From Desulfosudis oleivorans (GTDB taxonomy: Bacteria > Desulfobacterota > Desulfobacteria > Desulfobacterales > SURF-7): DNA of 64,000 nucleotides. Positions 49,514-58,310 of the stretch are shown here, in pieces (the stretch's first letter is position 1; every line of letters begins with the position of its first letter). A program made the translations under genes and the position numbers. The stretch spans positions 62,001 to 126,000 of the forward strand of contig DYJD01000021.1 in assembly GCA_020723325.1 (NCBI GenBank), written 5' to 3'. The notes beneath the pieces are model-generated. The model ran no database searches. It was not told where the DNA came from and saw only the letters and a program-made list of their open reading frames with translations.

Positions 49514-50523
49514 ATGCTCCCATTAAAAAATTATTCGAGGCCCATGTGAAGCATGAACTGAACCGTTTCAAGAAGGGCGGATATAAACAGACCATAGAAG
49601 AAGAAGTCTCGGCGGCCTTTGAATGGATCCGGAAAGTCAAATTCAAAGATATTGTGCCCCTGGATCGCATGCTGGGCCTGATTCAACGCAATGTTGTCGA
49701 GCGGCCCATTCCCGGCGCAATCACGGAGCTGTCCGGGGAAATGAGCCGCCTGGTGCATGCCTCTGAACAAAACAATACCACTTCGCTGGAGGATATTTTT
49801 TCGCGACGTCAGTTCGATGAAATCATCGACAAGGCCGTCAGTCTGAAAACCGCCCGAAATAAAATCGTTCATAGTTTTTTAAACAGTCCATTTTACTCCA
49901 AGCTGATTTCACATGTGCTCTATACGGGAATCCGCGAGTACTTGATAACGGAAAATATCATCGCCCAAAACGTGCCGGGTGTTTCGTCCCTGATCAAAAT
50001 GGGGAAAAATGCCGTGCATTACACCATACCCGCGCTGGAGCAAGCATTTGAAAAACGAATCCGCGGCTTCATCGAAAGCAATTTGAAGAACTCCATCCTG
50101 AGGAGCGAACGCTTTGTCAAGGAATTGCTTGTCGAAAATCAAATCATCGAAATGGGCGAGGAGATTTGGGAGTCCATTTCCAAAGAACCATTGTCCGAAT
50201 ACTTCGACTTCATCAACGGCGATGATATGGAAGATTTCATCCTTACCGGCTACGATTTTTGGGGTCATTTCCGGAAAACAAGTTATTTTCAAAAAATTTA
50301 CACCGAGATCGTCCAGCATTTCTATGAAAAATACGGCGATGAAGACCTGGATATTTTCATCGAGGATGTGGGGGTGACCAAGGAAATGCTTGTCCATGAG
50401 CTGACGGAACTGGTTTCCCCTGGTGTTGAAAAAGCCCTTGCCATCGGCTATGTGGAAGAACGCATCCGGGCCAGATTGTGGTCGTTCTACGGTTCAAAAA
50501 AAGCTTCGAAAATTTCGATTTGA
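49510..50523 (+). CDS. Unknown protein of the wax ester operon
   Basis: This 337-aa protein starts by overlapping the TetR gene (ATGA). It is almost entirely helical, with amphipathic segments (LFEAHVKHELNRFKKGGYKQ, LNSPFYSKLISHVLYTGIRE). It has no signal peptide and no obvious membrane span, though about 140-185 (VLYTGIREYLITEN, IPALEQAFEKRIR) might bind a membrane. No catalytic motif is recognised. Being coupled to a FabR-like regulator and a wax ester synthase, it may be a lipid-droplet or acyl-transfer accessory protein, which is inference only. Confidence 0.8.
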   Translation: MNAPIKKLFEAHVKHELNRFKKGGYKQTIEEEVSAAFEWIRKVKFKDIVPLDRMLGLIQRNVVERPIPGAITELSGEMSRLVHASEQNNTTSLEDIFSRRQFDEIIDKAVSLKTARNKIVHSFLNSPFYSKLISHVLYTGIREYLITENIIAQNVPGVSSLIKMGKNAVHYTIPALEQAFEKRIRGFIESNLKNSILRSERFVKELLVENQIIEMGEEIWESISKEPLSEYFDFINGDDMEDFILTGYDFWGHFRKTSYFQKIYTEIVQHFYEKYGDEDLDIFIEDVGVTKEMLVHELTELVSPGVEKALAIGYVEERIRARLWSFYGSKKASKISI

Positions 50524-50605
50524 AATTGTTAATTTTTAATGAAAAATATAGACAAACATTAAGGCAAATAGTAGTAACCAAAACCATTGTGTAGAGAATA
50601 TACTT

Positions 50606-51157
50606 ATGAACATATACTTGATTGGATATCGTTGCACGGGCAAAACCTCCGTGAGCACAGAGATCGGCCGCCGCTTGGGCTGGCCGGTGCTGGACGCGGA
50701 TATGGAGTTGGTACAAGAGCAAGGGCGCTCCATTGCCGACATTGTTGCAGCCGACGGCTGGAGCACTTTTCGCGCCATGGAAAAGACTGTTTTAAAACGC
50801 ATCAGCGCCATGGAGCGCCGGGTGGTGGCCACCGGCGGCGGCGTGATTCTGGATCCGGAAAATGTGGCGGAAATGAAGAAAAGCGGGATCATCGTGCTGC
50901 TCAAGGCCCGCCCTGACACCATTTATCAACGTTTGACCGGCGATCGCAATACCGGCCAATTCCGGCCGGCCCTCACGAACCAGAGTCAATACGACGAAAT
51001 TGTGAGCACCCTTTCGACCAGACAACCGCTCTATGAAGCCGCCATGGACTTCTGTGTGGAAACCGACACGTTGACCATAGCCGAGGTTTGTGATCGGATA
51101 ATGGATGGAATCAAAGAGAAAATGAAAGTGACTAAAGTTAAAAGTGAACTAAAGTGA
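50606..51157 (+). CDS. aroK: Shikimate kinase
   Basis: This 183-aa cytoplasmic P-loop kinase phosphorylates shikimate at the 3-hydroxyl in the chorismate pathway. The P-loop is GYRCTGKTS (near residue 7-15), the shikimate-binding residues are DADMELVQ and the arginine in FRAMEK, and the hallmark is TGGGVIL. R in RPAL (about residue 117) belongs to the lid. Some family members have a Gly instead of Arg in the P-loop, so GYRCTGKT is acceptable. The C-terminus has a short charged tail. It is followed by aroC and a prephenate dehydrogenase gene. Confidence 0.95.
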   Translation: MNIYLIGYRCTGKTSVSTEIGRRLGWPVLDADMELVQEQGRSIADIVAADGWSTFRAMEKTVLKRISAMERRVVATGGGVILDPENVAEMKKSGIIVLLKARPDTIYQRLTGDRNTGQFRPALTNQSQYDEIVSTLSTRQPLYEAAMDFCVETDTLTIAEVCDRIMDGIKEKMKVTKVKSELK

Positions 51158-51238
51158 GCTAAAGTTGAGGAGTCGCTTTACTCCATCAATATCTGAAATT
51201 TGAAATTTCAAATCTGAAATTTTTCATAAGGAGTTCTT

Positions 51239-52291
51239 ATGCCCGGCAACAGCTTCGGCGTTTTGTTCAGAATCACCACCTTTGGGGAATCCCATGGACC
51301 CTCCGTGGGGGTTATTGTGGACGGCTGCCCGCCGCGTATTCCCATGGATGAAAATGTTATTCAAGAAATGTTGAACCGCCGGCGCCCAGGCGGGTCCAGC
51401 GCCAGCACCCGGCGCAAAGAAGCGGATCAGGCCCAGATCCTGTCCGGCGTTTTCAACGGCTTGACCACCGGTACACCCATCACGATTCTGGTGAACAACA
51501 AGGATGCCGACTCGTCGGCCTATGAACCCTATGCGGAAATTTTTCGTCCCGGCCACGGCGACATCACCTACCAGGCCAAATATAGTGTGCGCGACTGGCG
51601 CGGCGGCGGCCGCGCCTCGGCCAGGGAAACCGTGGGCCGCGTGGCTGCCGGCGCCGTGGCCAGGGCACTGCTTACTCGAAACGGGATCGGCATTCAGGCC
51701 TATACCATTGAGCTGGGCGGCATCGTCGCCGCGGGTCGCGACTTGCATGCCGTGGATCAAAACCCCTATGGCTGTCCGGATATGGCGGCCGCTGAATTGA
51801 TGGAAAAACGGATCCAATCCGTTCGCAAAGCGGGGGATACCGTGGGCGGGATTGTTGAAATCCTGGCCCAGGGCGTGCCGCCGGGACTGGGGGAACCGGT
51901 CTTTGACAAATTGGATGCTGATCTGGCCAAAGCCTTGATGAGCATCGGCGCGGTCAAAGGCGTGGAAATCGGCGAGGGCTTCCAGGCTGTGAGGCTGCTA
52001 GGTTCTGAAAACAACGACCCCATCCTGCCGGATGGATTTGCCAGCAACCGTGCCGGTGGAATTCTGGCAGGTATTTCCAACGGCGACACCATCCTCATGC
52101 GGGTGGCGGTCAAGCCCATCCCTTCCATTGCAAAGGAGCAGCAAACCGTAGATGTTTCCAATTCTCCCCAGACCATTTCCATCAAAGGACGCCATGATAT
52201 TGCCGCCATTCCGCGCATCAATGTGGTTTGCGAATCCATGGTGGCCCTGGTTTTGGCCGACCATCTCCTGCGTCAGGAGGTGATTGCATGA
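51239..52291 (+). CDS. aroC: Chorismate synthase
   Basis: This 350-aa enzyme converts 5-enolpyruvylshikimate 3-phosphate to chorismate and needs reduced FMN. The three signature blocks are present: [15 protein letters not shown] near the start, the central [20 protein letters not shown] and the C-terminal [12 protein letters not shown] region with RHD ([11 protein letters not shown]). Its upstream region holds a palindrome TTTGAAATTTCAAA (51199-51212) and an AAGGAG ribosome site. The stop overlaps the start of the prephenate dehydrogenase gene (ATGA), so the two are coupled. Confidence 0.97.
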   Translation: MPGNSFGVLFRITTFGESHGPSVGVIVDGCPPRIPMDENVIQEMLNRRRPGGSSASTRRKEADQAQILSGVFNGLTTGTPITILVNNKDADSSAYEPYAEIFRPGHGDITYQAKYSVRDWRGGGRASARETVGRVAAGAVARALLTRNGIGIQAYTIELGGIVAAGRDLHAVDQNPYGCPDMAAAELMEKRIQSVRKAGDTVGGIVEILAQGVPPGLGEPVFDKLDADLAKALMSIGAVKGVEIGEGFQAVRLLGSENNDPILPDGFASNRAGGILAGISNGDTILMRVAVKPIPSIAKEQQTVDVSNSPQTISIKGRHDIAAIPRINVVCESMVALVLADHLLRQEVIA

Positions 52292-53142
52292 AGACAGCGG
52301 TCACCATTGGTATAATCGGCGGCACCGGCGGGATGGGGCGCTTGTTTGAAGGATTTTTCAAACGCTGCGGCCACCGCGTATTAATTGCCGGCCGCTTCAC
52401 GGAACTTACTTACGCGGACCTCGCCCGCCAATGCCAGGTGGTCATCCTCAGCACCCCTTTAAAAGCGGCCATTCCAATCATTCAGGACATCGGTCCTTTG
52501 CTGCGGGAAGATCAATTGTTGATGGATTTTTGTTCCCTGAAAGAAGCCATTGTTCAGGCCATGCTGACCCATTCCGCTGCCCAGGTGGTGGGCACTCATC
52601 CCCTGTTCGGTCCGTTCACTTCTTCCCTGAAACGCCAGAACATCATTCTGTGCCCGGCCAGAGTGAAGGATTGGCTGGACTGGTGCACAACCACCTTTCA
52701 ACAAGAAGGCGCCATCGTCACCTGCATGGAGGCGGCTGAGCACGATCGCAACATGGCGGTGGTGCAAGGACTCACCCATTTCATCACCATTTGTATGGGC
52801 CGCACCCTCATGAAACTCAATATACAGCCCAGGGAATCCCTACGCTTTGCAACTCCCTTGTTCCGACTGAAACTGGACCTGATCGGCCGCCTCTTTGCCC
52901 AAGACCTGGAACTCTTTTCCAGCCTGGTGGGTGAAAATGAAAATGTGGGCCCGGTGCTGGACACTTTTTTCCAAGTTGTCGATGAAAGCCGGACCAAGAT
53001 GTTTGAGGACGCCGGCCGCGATCAGATTGCTTATTTGCAAGGCATCCGGGATTTTCTAGGGGATTTCTGCGCCCAAGCGCTCAAGGAAAGCAATCAGTTC
53101 ATGGAGACCCTGTACCTGCAAGAAGAAAATGGAAAGTTTTAA
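52288..53142 (+). CDS. tyrA: Prephenate dehydrogenase
   Basis: This should oxidise and decarboxylate prephenate to 4-hydroxyphenylpyruvate for tyrosine. From ATG 52288 it is 284 aa. It opens with a nucleotide-binding motif, [20 protein letters not shown], followed by [24 protein letters not shown] and the family motif GTHPLFGPF. The C-terminal half is helical, with [16 protein letters not shown]. It lacks a chorismate mutase domain or an ACT domain. The start is fixed by the ATGA overlap with aroC and GGAGG upstream; a longer frame reaches 52228. It completes a shikimate-kinase, chorismate-synthase, TyrA set. Confidence 0.9.
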   Translation: MKTAVTIGIIGGTGGMGRLFEGFFKRCGHRVLIAGRFTELTYADLARQCQVVILSTPLKAAIPIIQDIGPLLREDQLLMDFCSLKEAIVQAMLTHSAAQVVGTHPLFGPFTSSLKRQNIILCPARVKDWLDWCTTTFQQEGAIVTCMEAAEHDRNMAVVQGLTHFITICMGRTLMKLNIQPRESLRFATPLFRLKLDLIGRLFAQDLELFSSLVGENENVGPVLDTFFQVVDESRTKMFEDAGRDQIAYLQGIRDFLGDFCAQALKESNQFMETLYLQEENGKF

Positions 53143-53160
53143 GTGACTTTCTTCCTTCTT

Positions 53161-54060
53161 CTATCTTCTCATCAGCCGCTCAATGGCCGCCTTCAAACTG
53201 ATGCGCAGCCGCTCAAGGGCCTCGGCCACCTTGCCGATCTCATCCTTGCGTTTGAAAATAATCTTTTGATCCACATCCCCATCCGCCAAATCCGAAGCCA
53301 TTTTGGAGAAGGTGACCAGCGGTTTCAGAGACCGGTTCACAATTAGGAAAATGACCAAGACGGAAAAAATCAAAAAAACCACGCCACCAATGGTAAGGGC
53401 CTTGAGCAAGGGTTTTTTAAGGGTGAGCATGGATGCCGGAGTCAGGCCGATTTTAAAACAGCCCCAATGCCGGCTTTTAACAAAAATCGGTGAGGAAATA
53501 TCAACCACCACGTCATTTTTATGGTTATCATGTTGAACCAGTCCCTTTTCCTGGCTTCTGGCAGCCTTGATGGAATATTCATCGGTGAAAATGCGTTTGG
53601 TGCGGTTGCCCACAAAATCTTTATTCTCATCACCGCTGATGGGTTGCTGATAACGACTATTGTGGGTGGGCACATAACCATTGACATCCAGGGCCATGGC
53701 ATACAAAACCGTCGGGTTCTCCAAAAATTCATCTTGGAGTTTTAAAATGGCCCGGTCCAGATAGGCATCATATTTAGTATGGTATTTCGGCGGACTGAAT
53801 CCTGAAATAATTTCATACTGCTTATCAAATAGGGCATCAATGGAGATCACTTTGTTGTCCACGGCTTCTTCCATGACGGCGGCGACGCTTTTAGCGCCGA
53901 CCATACTGAGGATCCTGCCCTCCTCGATCATCTGTCCGTAGATGATGTCGGTTTGAACCCGGTATACGTATCCCACGCCTGCCGCGATCATGATGATCAG
54001 GAAACAACTCACCTTCAGGGCCACGCGTATCCCCATCCGACTGTTTACATATTTCAACAT
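53161..54060 (-). CDS. HAMP sensor protein with periplasmic sensing domain
   Basis: The start at ATG 54060 follows AAAGGGAG; a longer frame reaches 54201. The 299-aa product has membrane segment 1 at about residues 10-30, a periplasmic domain (about 30-215) resembling the dCACHE/DUF3365 type (VLYAMALDVNGYVPTHN, IFTDEYSIKAARS), membrane segment 2 at about 225-248 and a HAMP domain (about 250-299). It ends there, with no kinase, cyclase or methyl-accepting part. It may act by contact with a partner or be a truncated receptor. No partner is adjacent. Confidence 0.8.
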   Translation of the reverse strand: MLKYVNSRMGIRVALKVSCFLIIMIAAGVGYVYRVQTDIIYGQMIEEGRILSMVGAKSVAAVMEEAVDNKVISIDALFDKQYEIISGFSPPKYHTKYDAYLDRAILKLQDEFLENPTVLYAMALDVNGYVPTHNSRYQQPISGDENKDFVGNRTKRIFTDEYSIKAARSQEKGLVQHDNHKNDVVVDISSPIFVKSRHWGCFKIGLTPASMLTLKKPLLKALTIGGVVFLIFSVLVIFLIVNRSLKPLVTFSKMASDLADGDVDQKIIFKRKDEIGKVAEALERLRISLKAAIERLMRR

Positions 54061-54100
54061 GCAGAAACTCCCTTTTACTTCACATACGGCGGTAGTAGTA

Positions 54101-54985
54101 TCATCCGATCGGTTTTTTCTCTGCGTAAACCGCCAGGCCAAAAACTTCCGGGCCGCTATGACAGGCAACCGTGGGCATGGCCCGGCCCCGGATGATTTCA
54201 ACGTCCTTCAAATTCAGTTCTTTCAATTTCTCCATAAATACGGCAGCGGTTTTTTCCATGTACTGCCGGGTTGAATCAAAGCCATACATCATGTAAATCC
54301 TGTTGTTGAATGGCCGTTTTTTTATGAATTTATAGGCATTTTCAGCGATGCGGGTAAATACCTTGTCGATTCCTTTTTCTTTGGATATGGGAATCACGAC
54401 CCCTTTTTCCACTCCCAAAATCGGTTTGATATTCATGACCAGGGCTGCAAAGGCCTGGGCCTTACCGATGCGGCCGTTTTTGACAAGATATTTGACTGTG
54501 GGAACAGAAAATTGAATGTAAGTGGATTTTTGAATTTCCGGAAGCAAGGTGTTTATCTCGGTGACTGTTTTCCCTTTTTCCAGCAAGCAGAGAATTTTCT
54601 CGGCAATGAAATATGCACCGGCGGAAACATTGCCTGTATCGATGATTTTTACATCCAGGCCTTTCACCATTTGTCTGGCGCGATCGCAAATTTTAACCGT
54701 GTCGGACATCTTGGCGGAAAGATGGATATCGATCAATTCGTCATAACCCTTGTCCCGAATGGCTTCATACTGATCGTAGATATCCCACAAGGTCGGCGGA
54801 TTGGTATTGAATTCTTCCACTTTATCGATCATGCCGTAGTATTGATCCATGTCCAGGTTTTTCCAGTCCCAATATTCCTTTCCGTCCAGAATAACCTTGA
54901 TGCTCATGACATCCAGATTGTATTTGGAAACGATTTCCGTCGTCGGCGCGCAGCCAGTGTCGATCATCAGCATTCGTTTCGGCAT
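54101..54985 (-). CDS. DegV-family fatty-acid-binding protein
   Basis: This 294-aa protein belongs to the DegV family. Members bind a fatty acid between two alpha/beta domains and, in Gram-positive bacteria (FakB), present it to a kinase. Characteristic features are MLMIDTGCAPT near the start, the LSAKMSDTVK loop, VKIIDTGNVSAG, and NIKPILGVEKGVVIPISKEKG. The C-terminal domain has GRAMPTVACHSGPEVFGLA. No FakA-type kinase gene is near. In a window with wax ester, polyunsaturated-type lipid and SCP2 genes, a lipid-carrier role is plausible but unproven. Confidence 0.9.
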   Translation of the reverse strand: MPKRMLMIDTGCAPTTEIVSKYNLDVMSIKVILDGKEYWDWKNLDMDQYYGMIDKVEEFNTNPPTLWDIYDQYEAIRDKGYDELIDIHLSAKMSDTVKICDRARQMVKGLDVKIIDTGNVSAGAYFIAEKILCLLEKGKTVTEINTLLPEIQKSTYIQFSVPTVKYLVKNGRIGKAQAFAALVMNIKPILGVEKGVVIPISKEKGIDKVFTRIAENAYKFIKKRPFNNRIYMMYGFDSTRQYMEKTAAVFMEKLKELNLKDVEIIRGRAMPTVACHSGPEVFGLAVYAEKKPIG

Positions 54986-55121
54986 GAACCCTCCGCTTTG
55001 TTTAACAGTCCGGCTTGTTTAATTGTGCAAGACTCATAACACAGCCCTTTTCCATTATGCAAGGATGTTTGATAAGGACATTTTTACATGCGCTTCCTTC
55101 TGTGACTTAGCCCCGCTGTTC

Positions 55122-55150
55122 TTGACAATAAATAGCCCTTCCCATATAGT
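55122..55150 (+). promoter_or_regulatory. Sigma-70 promoter of the CBS protein gene
   Basis: TTGACA (55122-55127), 17 nt, then TATAGT (55145-55150) is a near-consensus promoter 71 nt before the CBS gene. Confidence 0.7.
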
Positions 55151-55220
55151 AGGACTGTGAGATGAGCTGGAGCGCTGCGCGATCATTTCAAATCCCCTAA
55201 CCGTTCGAAAAGGAAATCCC

Positions 55221-55676
55221 ATGCTGACGGTAAAAGACATCATGACAAAAGAAGTGATCAGTGTATCCCCGGATACGGAAATCACCCGGGCCGCCAAAAT
55301 ACTCCTGGAAAAACGCATCAACGGGATGCCGGTGGTGGACGATCAAAACCGTTTGGTGGGGATTATCTGCCAAAGCGATCTCATTGCCCAACAAAAACGT
55401 TTTCCCGTCCCCAATCTGTTTACCTTCCTGGATGGTTACATCTCGTTGACTTCCATCAAACACCTTGAGCATGAAATTCAAAAATTCGCGGCCATTACCG
55501 TTGCCCAGGCCATGTCCCCCAAGCCGGTGACAGTTCACCCGGATACCACCATTGAAGAGGTGGCATCTTTGATGGTCGACAAATATTATCACACTTTACC
55601 GGTGATTGAAGACGGGAAGCTCGTGGGAATAGTAGGAAAAGAAGATATCTTGCGGACGCTTATGGCAGGATCATAA
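55221..55676 (+). CDS. Two-CBS-domain protein
   Basis: This 151-aa protein is a tandem CBS pair. CBS 1 opens VKDIMTKEVISVSPDTEI (about residues 3-60) with INGMPVVDDQNRLVGIICQSD. CBS 2 (about 90-150) opens VAQAMSPKPVTVHPDTTI with YYHTLPVIEDGKLVGIVGKEDIL. The pair should bind adenine nucleotides and act as an energy or ligand sensor. There is no fused effector. It has its own near-consensus promoter and a strong terminator, so it is a single-gene unit. The ribosome site is AAAGGAAA. Confidence 0.92.
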   Translation: MLTVKDIMTKEVISVSPDTEITRAAKILLEKRINGMPVVDDQNRLVGIICQSDLIAQQKRFPVPNLFTFLDGYISLTSIKHLEHEIQKFAAITVAQAMSPKPVTVHPDTTIEEVASLMVDKYYHTLPVIEDGKLVGIVGKEDILRTLMAGS

Positions 55677-55689
55677 AAAATTGATTCTA

Positions 55690-55729
55690 ATAGGAAATGC
55701 GTTCATGTGCCCATGAACGCATTTCCTAT
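55690..55729 (+). terminator. Terminator after the CBS gene
   Basis: ATAGGAAATGCGTTCATG and its exact complement CATGAACGCATTTCCTAT flank a 4-nt loop (TGCC), an 18-bp perfect stem starting 14 nt after the stop. A weak T-rich tail follows. Confidence 0.75.
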
Positions 55730-55734
55730 TTCTC

Positions 55735-55856
55735 TTAATCTTGCTCTTGATCTCACTCTTACTCATTCTCTTAAATCTTAATCTCCATTACTAAACAATA
55801 GAAAGAATGCAATTACGATTTAGGATTAAGATTATGAGCAAGAGCAAGACTTGATT
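55735..55856. repeat. 6-nt-period repeat in inverted pair
   Basis: The left arm (55735-55790) has TTAATCTTGCTCTTGATCTC and CTCTTAAATCTTAATC. The right arm (55817-55852) has GATTTAGGATTAAGATTATG then AGCAAGAGCAAG, its approximate reverse complement. The design is the same as at 37001-37135 with other repeat letters. Confidence 0.65.
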
Positions 55857-55861
55857 GCAAA

Positions 55862-56161
55862 CTATGCCGGCAACCCGGAGCCCAATGGAATAATATCCGC
55901 CCCGTTTTCTCCAGTAATATGAATCTGAACTTCATTATCCTGAAAATTCGTCAGATTTTTTCGGAAAACGTCCCGGCCGAAACCGGAAACGGAAATTTTC
56001 ACCAGATCACCGGTATGAATAAAGACATTGTGGGCGGAACTGCAATCGTCTTTTAAGACATGGATCAATTCACAGATGGACATGTCGGTAAAGTCACCGA
56101 ACAATTGCAGATGAATACTGTCAACCTCTTGAACCTTTCTGATCTTAAATCTTGAATTCAT
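55862..56161 (-). CDS. Small STAS-like protein
   Basis: This 99-aa protein alternates beta strands and helices (SIHLQLFGDFTDMSICELIH, then VFIHTGDLVKISVSGFGR), as in STAS anti-anti-sigma proteins. No clear phospho-acceptor serine lies at the usual place (the LFGDFTDMSICE segment would carry it). It might be a non-phosphorylated STAS protein or another ligand-binding fold. It lies between the repeat pair and the NtrC-type gene and is not obviously co-transcribed with either. The assignment is tentative. Confidence 0.6.
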   Translation of the reverse strand: MNSRFKIRKVQEVDSIHLQLFGDFTDMSICELIHVLKDDCSSAHNVFIHTGDLVKISVSGFGRDVFRKNLTNFQDNEVQIHITGENGADIIPLGSGLPA

Positions 56162-56387
56162 GCCTCATCCTCCCGGTTTATATAGAAAAAACATTCAAAC
56201 ACTTGGGAATCCGTCTTTAAAAACTGCGGATAAAGTAATTCAAAAACCGGGCCAAAAAACTAAAAAGACCACTGATTCTCAAATCATCTTTAATCTTAGC
56301 AGGTTTTATCGCGCGAAAACTTCTTGATGCTGGTTCAGGGCATATCTTAACCCTGAAAATGTCCTATTAAGTAGGAATATCGTCCAA
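56162..56387. other. Gap without recognised gene
   Basis: This stretch of about 226 nt is the upstream side of the STAS-like gene and holds no obvious gene. Confidence 0.4.
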
Positions 56388-56440
56388 TAAAAAAGGACAC
56401 CGGTCTGGATTCACAGGCCGTAAGACTTTATGGCCGGTCC
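56388..56440 (-). terminator. Terminator after the NtrC-type gene
   Basis: On the minus strand GGACCGGCC pairs with GGCC and CCGGTGTCC in a branched stem, followed by TTTTTTA. It lies about 60 nt downstream of the regulator's stop. Confidence 0.55.
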
Positions 56441-56500
56441 TGCTTGTTGTGACATGTTTTTTTCAGGGATCGGATTGTCCAATCGGATGGGAAACAGCCC

Positions 56501-57922
56501 TCACAGCTTGCCGAATCGGGATACATTGTATTTTTTCATCAAACCGTATAATCGCGATCGCGAAAGGCCTGAAAGCTTGCAGGCTTCCTTGATGCGGCTT
56601 TGGGTGGCGCTCATTAATTTTTCAAGATATTCCTTTTCCAGGGATGCCAGTCCTGTTTCGCGGTAATCTTTCAGTGAAGGCAGCGGTGCCGGAGAAGGTT
56701 CAGGCTTGAGGATTTTGGGAGGTTTATTCGGCGCCGGCTTATCCCCCAGTGAGGCCTGTTTGACTTTTATGCGGATATGCATGGGCAAATGATAGGGGAA
56801 AAGGATGGGGGCATCCAAGGCTTCGGAAATGACGCTCTCCAGGGTATTGATAAGTTCCCGCACATTGCCGGGCCATTCGTAGGCTGTCAATGCCTCCACA
56901 AATTCCGGCGAAAAGCCTTTAATGGCAATCCCATTGTTCTCACACATTTTGGCCATATAGTAGGTGAGCAATTCACGGGTGTCCTCTTTACGTTCGATCA
57001 GGGAGGGCAAATGGATATGAAGCGAACGTAATCTGAAAATCAAATCCTTTCTGAAATTGTGTTCAGCCACCATGCGATCCAGATCCCGATTGGTGGCTGC
57101 AATCAGTCGAAAATCGCTGTGGACTTCCAGTTTTCCGCCGACCGGTCTGAAATGGCGCTCCTGGAGCACGCGCAGAAAACGTTTTTGCACAGTCAAGGGC
57201 AATTCGCCGACTTCATCCAGAAAAACTGTGCCGCCGTCGGCCTGCTTGATCAGGCCTTCCTTGGCTTGATTGGCGCCGGTGAACGCCCCCCTTTCATGAC
57301 CGAATAAAAGACTTTCAACAAGGGTTTCCGGTAACACCGTGCAATCCACTACCACAAAATTCCGGTGGGCGCGGGCGCTGTTGTTGTGAATGGCCCAGGC
57401 AAACAGTTCTTTGCCTGTGCCGGTTTCCCCGGTGATCAATACATTGGCGTCGCAACAGGCAGCCCGGGCTACGACATCCAGACAACCCTTCATGCTGGGA
57501 CTGGAGCAGATGATGCCGTCCAAATTCAAGGCCACGGGTTGCTTGGACTCAATCTTGTTTTGACGATATTGCAATACCCGCAATAAAGGCAGGGTCATTT
57601 CCTTAATGGAAGAAGGTTTCTTGACATAATCCCAGGCACCGCTTTTGATGGCAAGTTCAGCGCCTCTGGAATTGGCATAGCCCGTAATGATGATGATTTC
57701 GGGTTTTGAAGGCGCTGCCTTGAATTTGGGCAGATTTTCAAGACCGTCACCATCCGGCATGCGTACATCCAGGTACACAACATCGTAGGAATTGCGATAA
57801 GCCTCCTCAAGCCCTTCTTTTAAATTATCCCGGCAGGTCACATCATGACCGGTGCGCTTGATGGCCCGGGAAAGGGCATCGTTCATCATTTTATCATCGT
57901 CAACGATGAGGATTTTCGACAT
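56501..57922 (-). CDS. NtrC-family sigma-54 response regulator
   Basis: This 473-aa protein has a receiver domain (residues 1-120; acidic D8-D10, acceptor near 54 in VVYLDVRMPDG, KKPSS lysine). A sigma-54 AAA+ domain follows (about 140-370) with Walker A GETGTGKE, the GAFTGA loop that contacts sigma-54, Walker B (GTVFLDEVGELP) and R-fingers. A C-terminal Fis-type helix-turn-helix (about 430-470, SRIKEACKLSGLSRSRLYGLM) completes it. It activates promoters recognised by sigma-54. No cognate kinase is adjacent. The hybrid kinase at 21343 could serve, but that is guesswork. No -24/-12 site was identified nearby. Confidence 0.95.
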   Translation of the reverse strand: MSKILIVDDDKMMNDALSRAIKRTGHDVTCRDNLKEGLEEAYRNSYDVVYLDVRMPDGDGLENLPKFKAAPSKPEIIIITGYANSRGAELAIKSGAWDYVKKPSSIKEMTLPLLRVLQYRQNKIESKQPVALNLDGIICSSPSMKGCLDVVARAACCDANVLITGETGTGKELFAWAIHNNSARAHRNFVVVDCTVLPETLVESLLFGHERGAFTGANQAKEGLIKQADGGTVFLDEVGELPLTVQKRFLRVLQERHFRPVGGKLEVHSDFRLIAATNRDLDRMVAEHNFRKDLIFRLRSLHIHLPSLIERKEDTRELLTYYMAKMCENNGIAIKGFSPEFVEALTAYEWPGNVRELINTLESVISEALDAPILFPYHLPMHIRIKVKQASLGDKPAPNKPPKILKPEPSPAPLPSLKDYRETGLASLEKEYLEKLMSATQSRIKEACKLSGLSRSRLYGLMKKYNVSRFGKL

Positions 57923-58310
57923 ATTCAGCTCTTCAAAAATAAATACTGCATGTAAAAGGGTCTCAGATTCAAAAGGATCATTAAGGATTAATGGAAGAAA
58001 AAGATATGTCGGACCGTAGTGGAATCTACTATAAACAAAAATCTTTCTTTTTGCAATAAGGATTTAGCATAAGCTTATGATATTTTTTATTTGAAACGAC
58101 TTTGTTAAAACAAAAAACTTGCTTTTCAAAGAGATTCCGGTTTATATGATGTGACCACGTGGTCATTTTTCATAACCATCTTATTTAACCGCCTATTCAA
58201 ACGACACACGCGGTTATTTTATAGGGCTGTAAAAACAATGTTTTAACCTGCAAACATGAATCAGACGTTTCTTGACAACCACCCTGGTTTTGCAGTGAAA
58301 GGACATAAGC
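57923..58310 (+). promoter_or_regulatory. Promoter region of the pfa genes with 14-bp palindrome
   Basis: In this 388-nt gap TTGCTT (58119-58124), 17 nt, then TTATAT (58142-58147) is a possible promoter. Immediately downstream, TGACCACGTGGTCA (58152-58165) is a perfect 14-bp palindrome at the presumed transcription start, a likely repressor or activator site. No gene lies in the gap. Confidence 0.5.

Noticed and set aside
51199-51212. Operator TTTGAAATTTCAAA before aroC
   Set aside because: It belongs to a simple AT-rich repeat (tgaaattt units) and does not align with a promoter, so regulatory meaning is doubtful.
52228-52287. Upstream start of the prephenate dehydrogenase
   Set aside because: The added residues are antiparallel to conserved aroC coding sequence; ATG 52288 overlaps the aroC stop and starts at the nucleotide-binding motif.
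54061-54201. Longer N-terminus of the HAMP sensor
   Set aside because: The extension lacks a ribosome site and overlaps the DegV gene; ATG 54060 is followed at once by the membrane segment.
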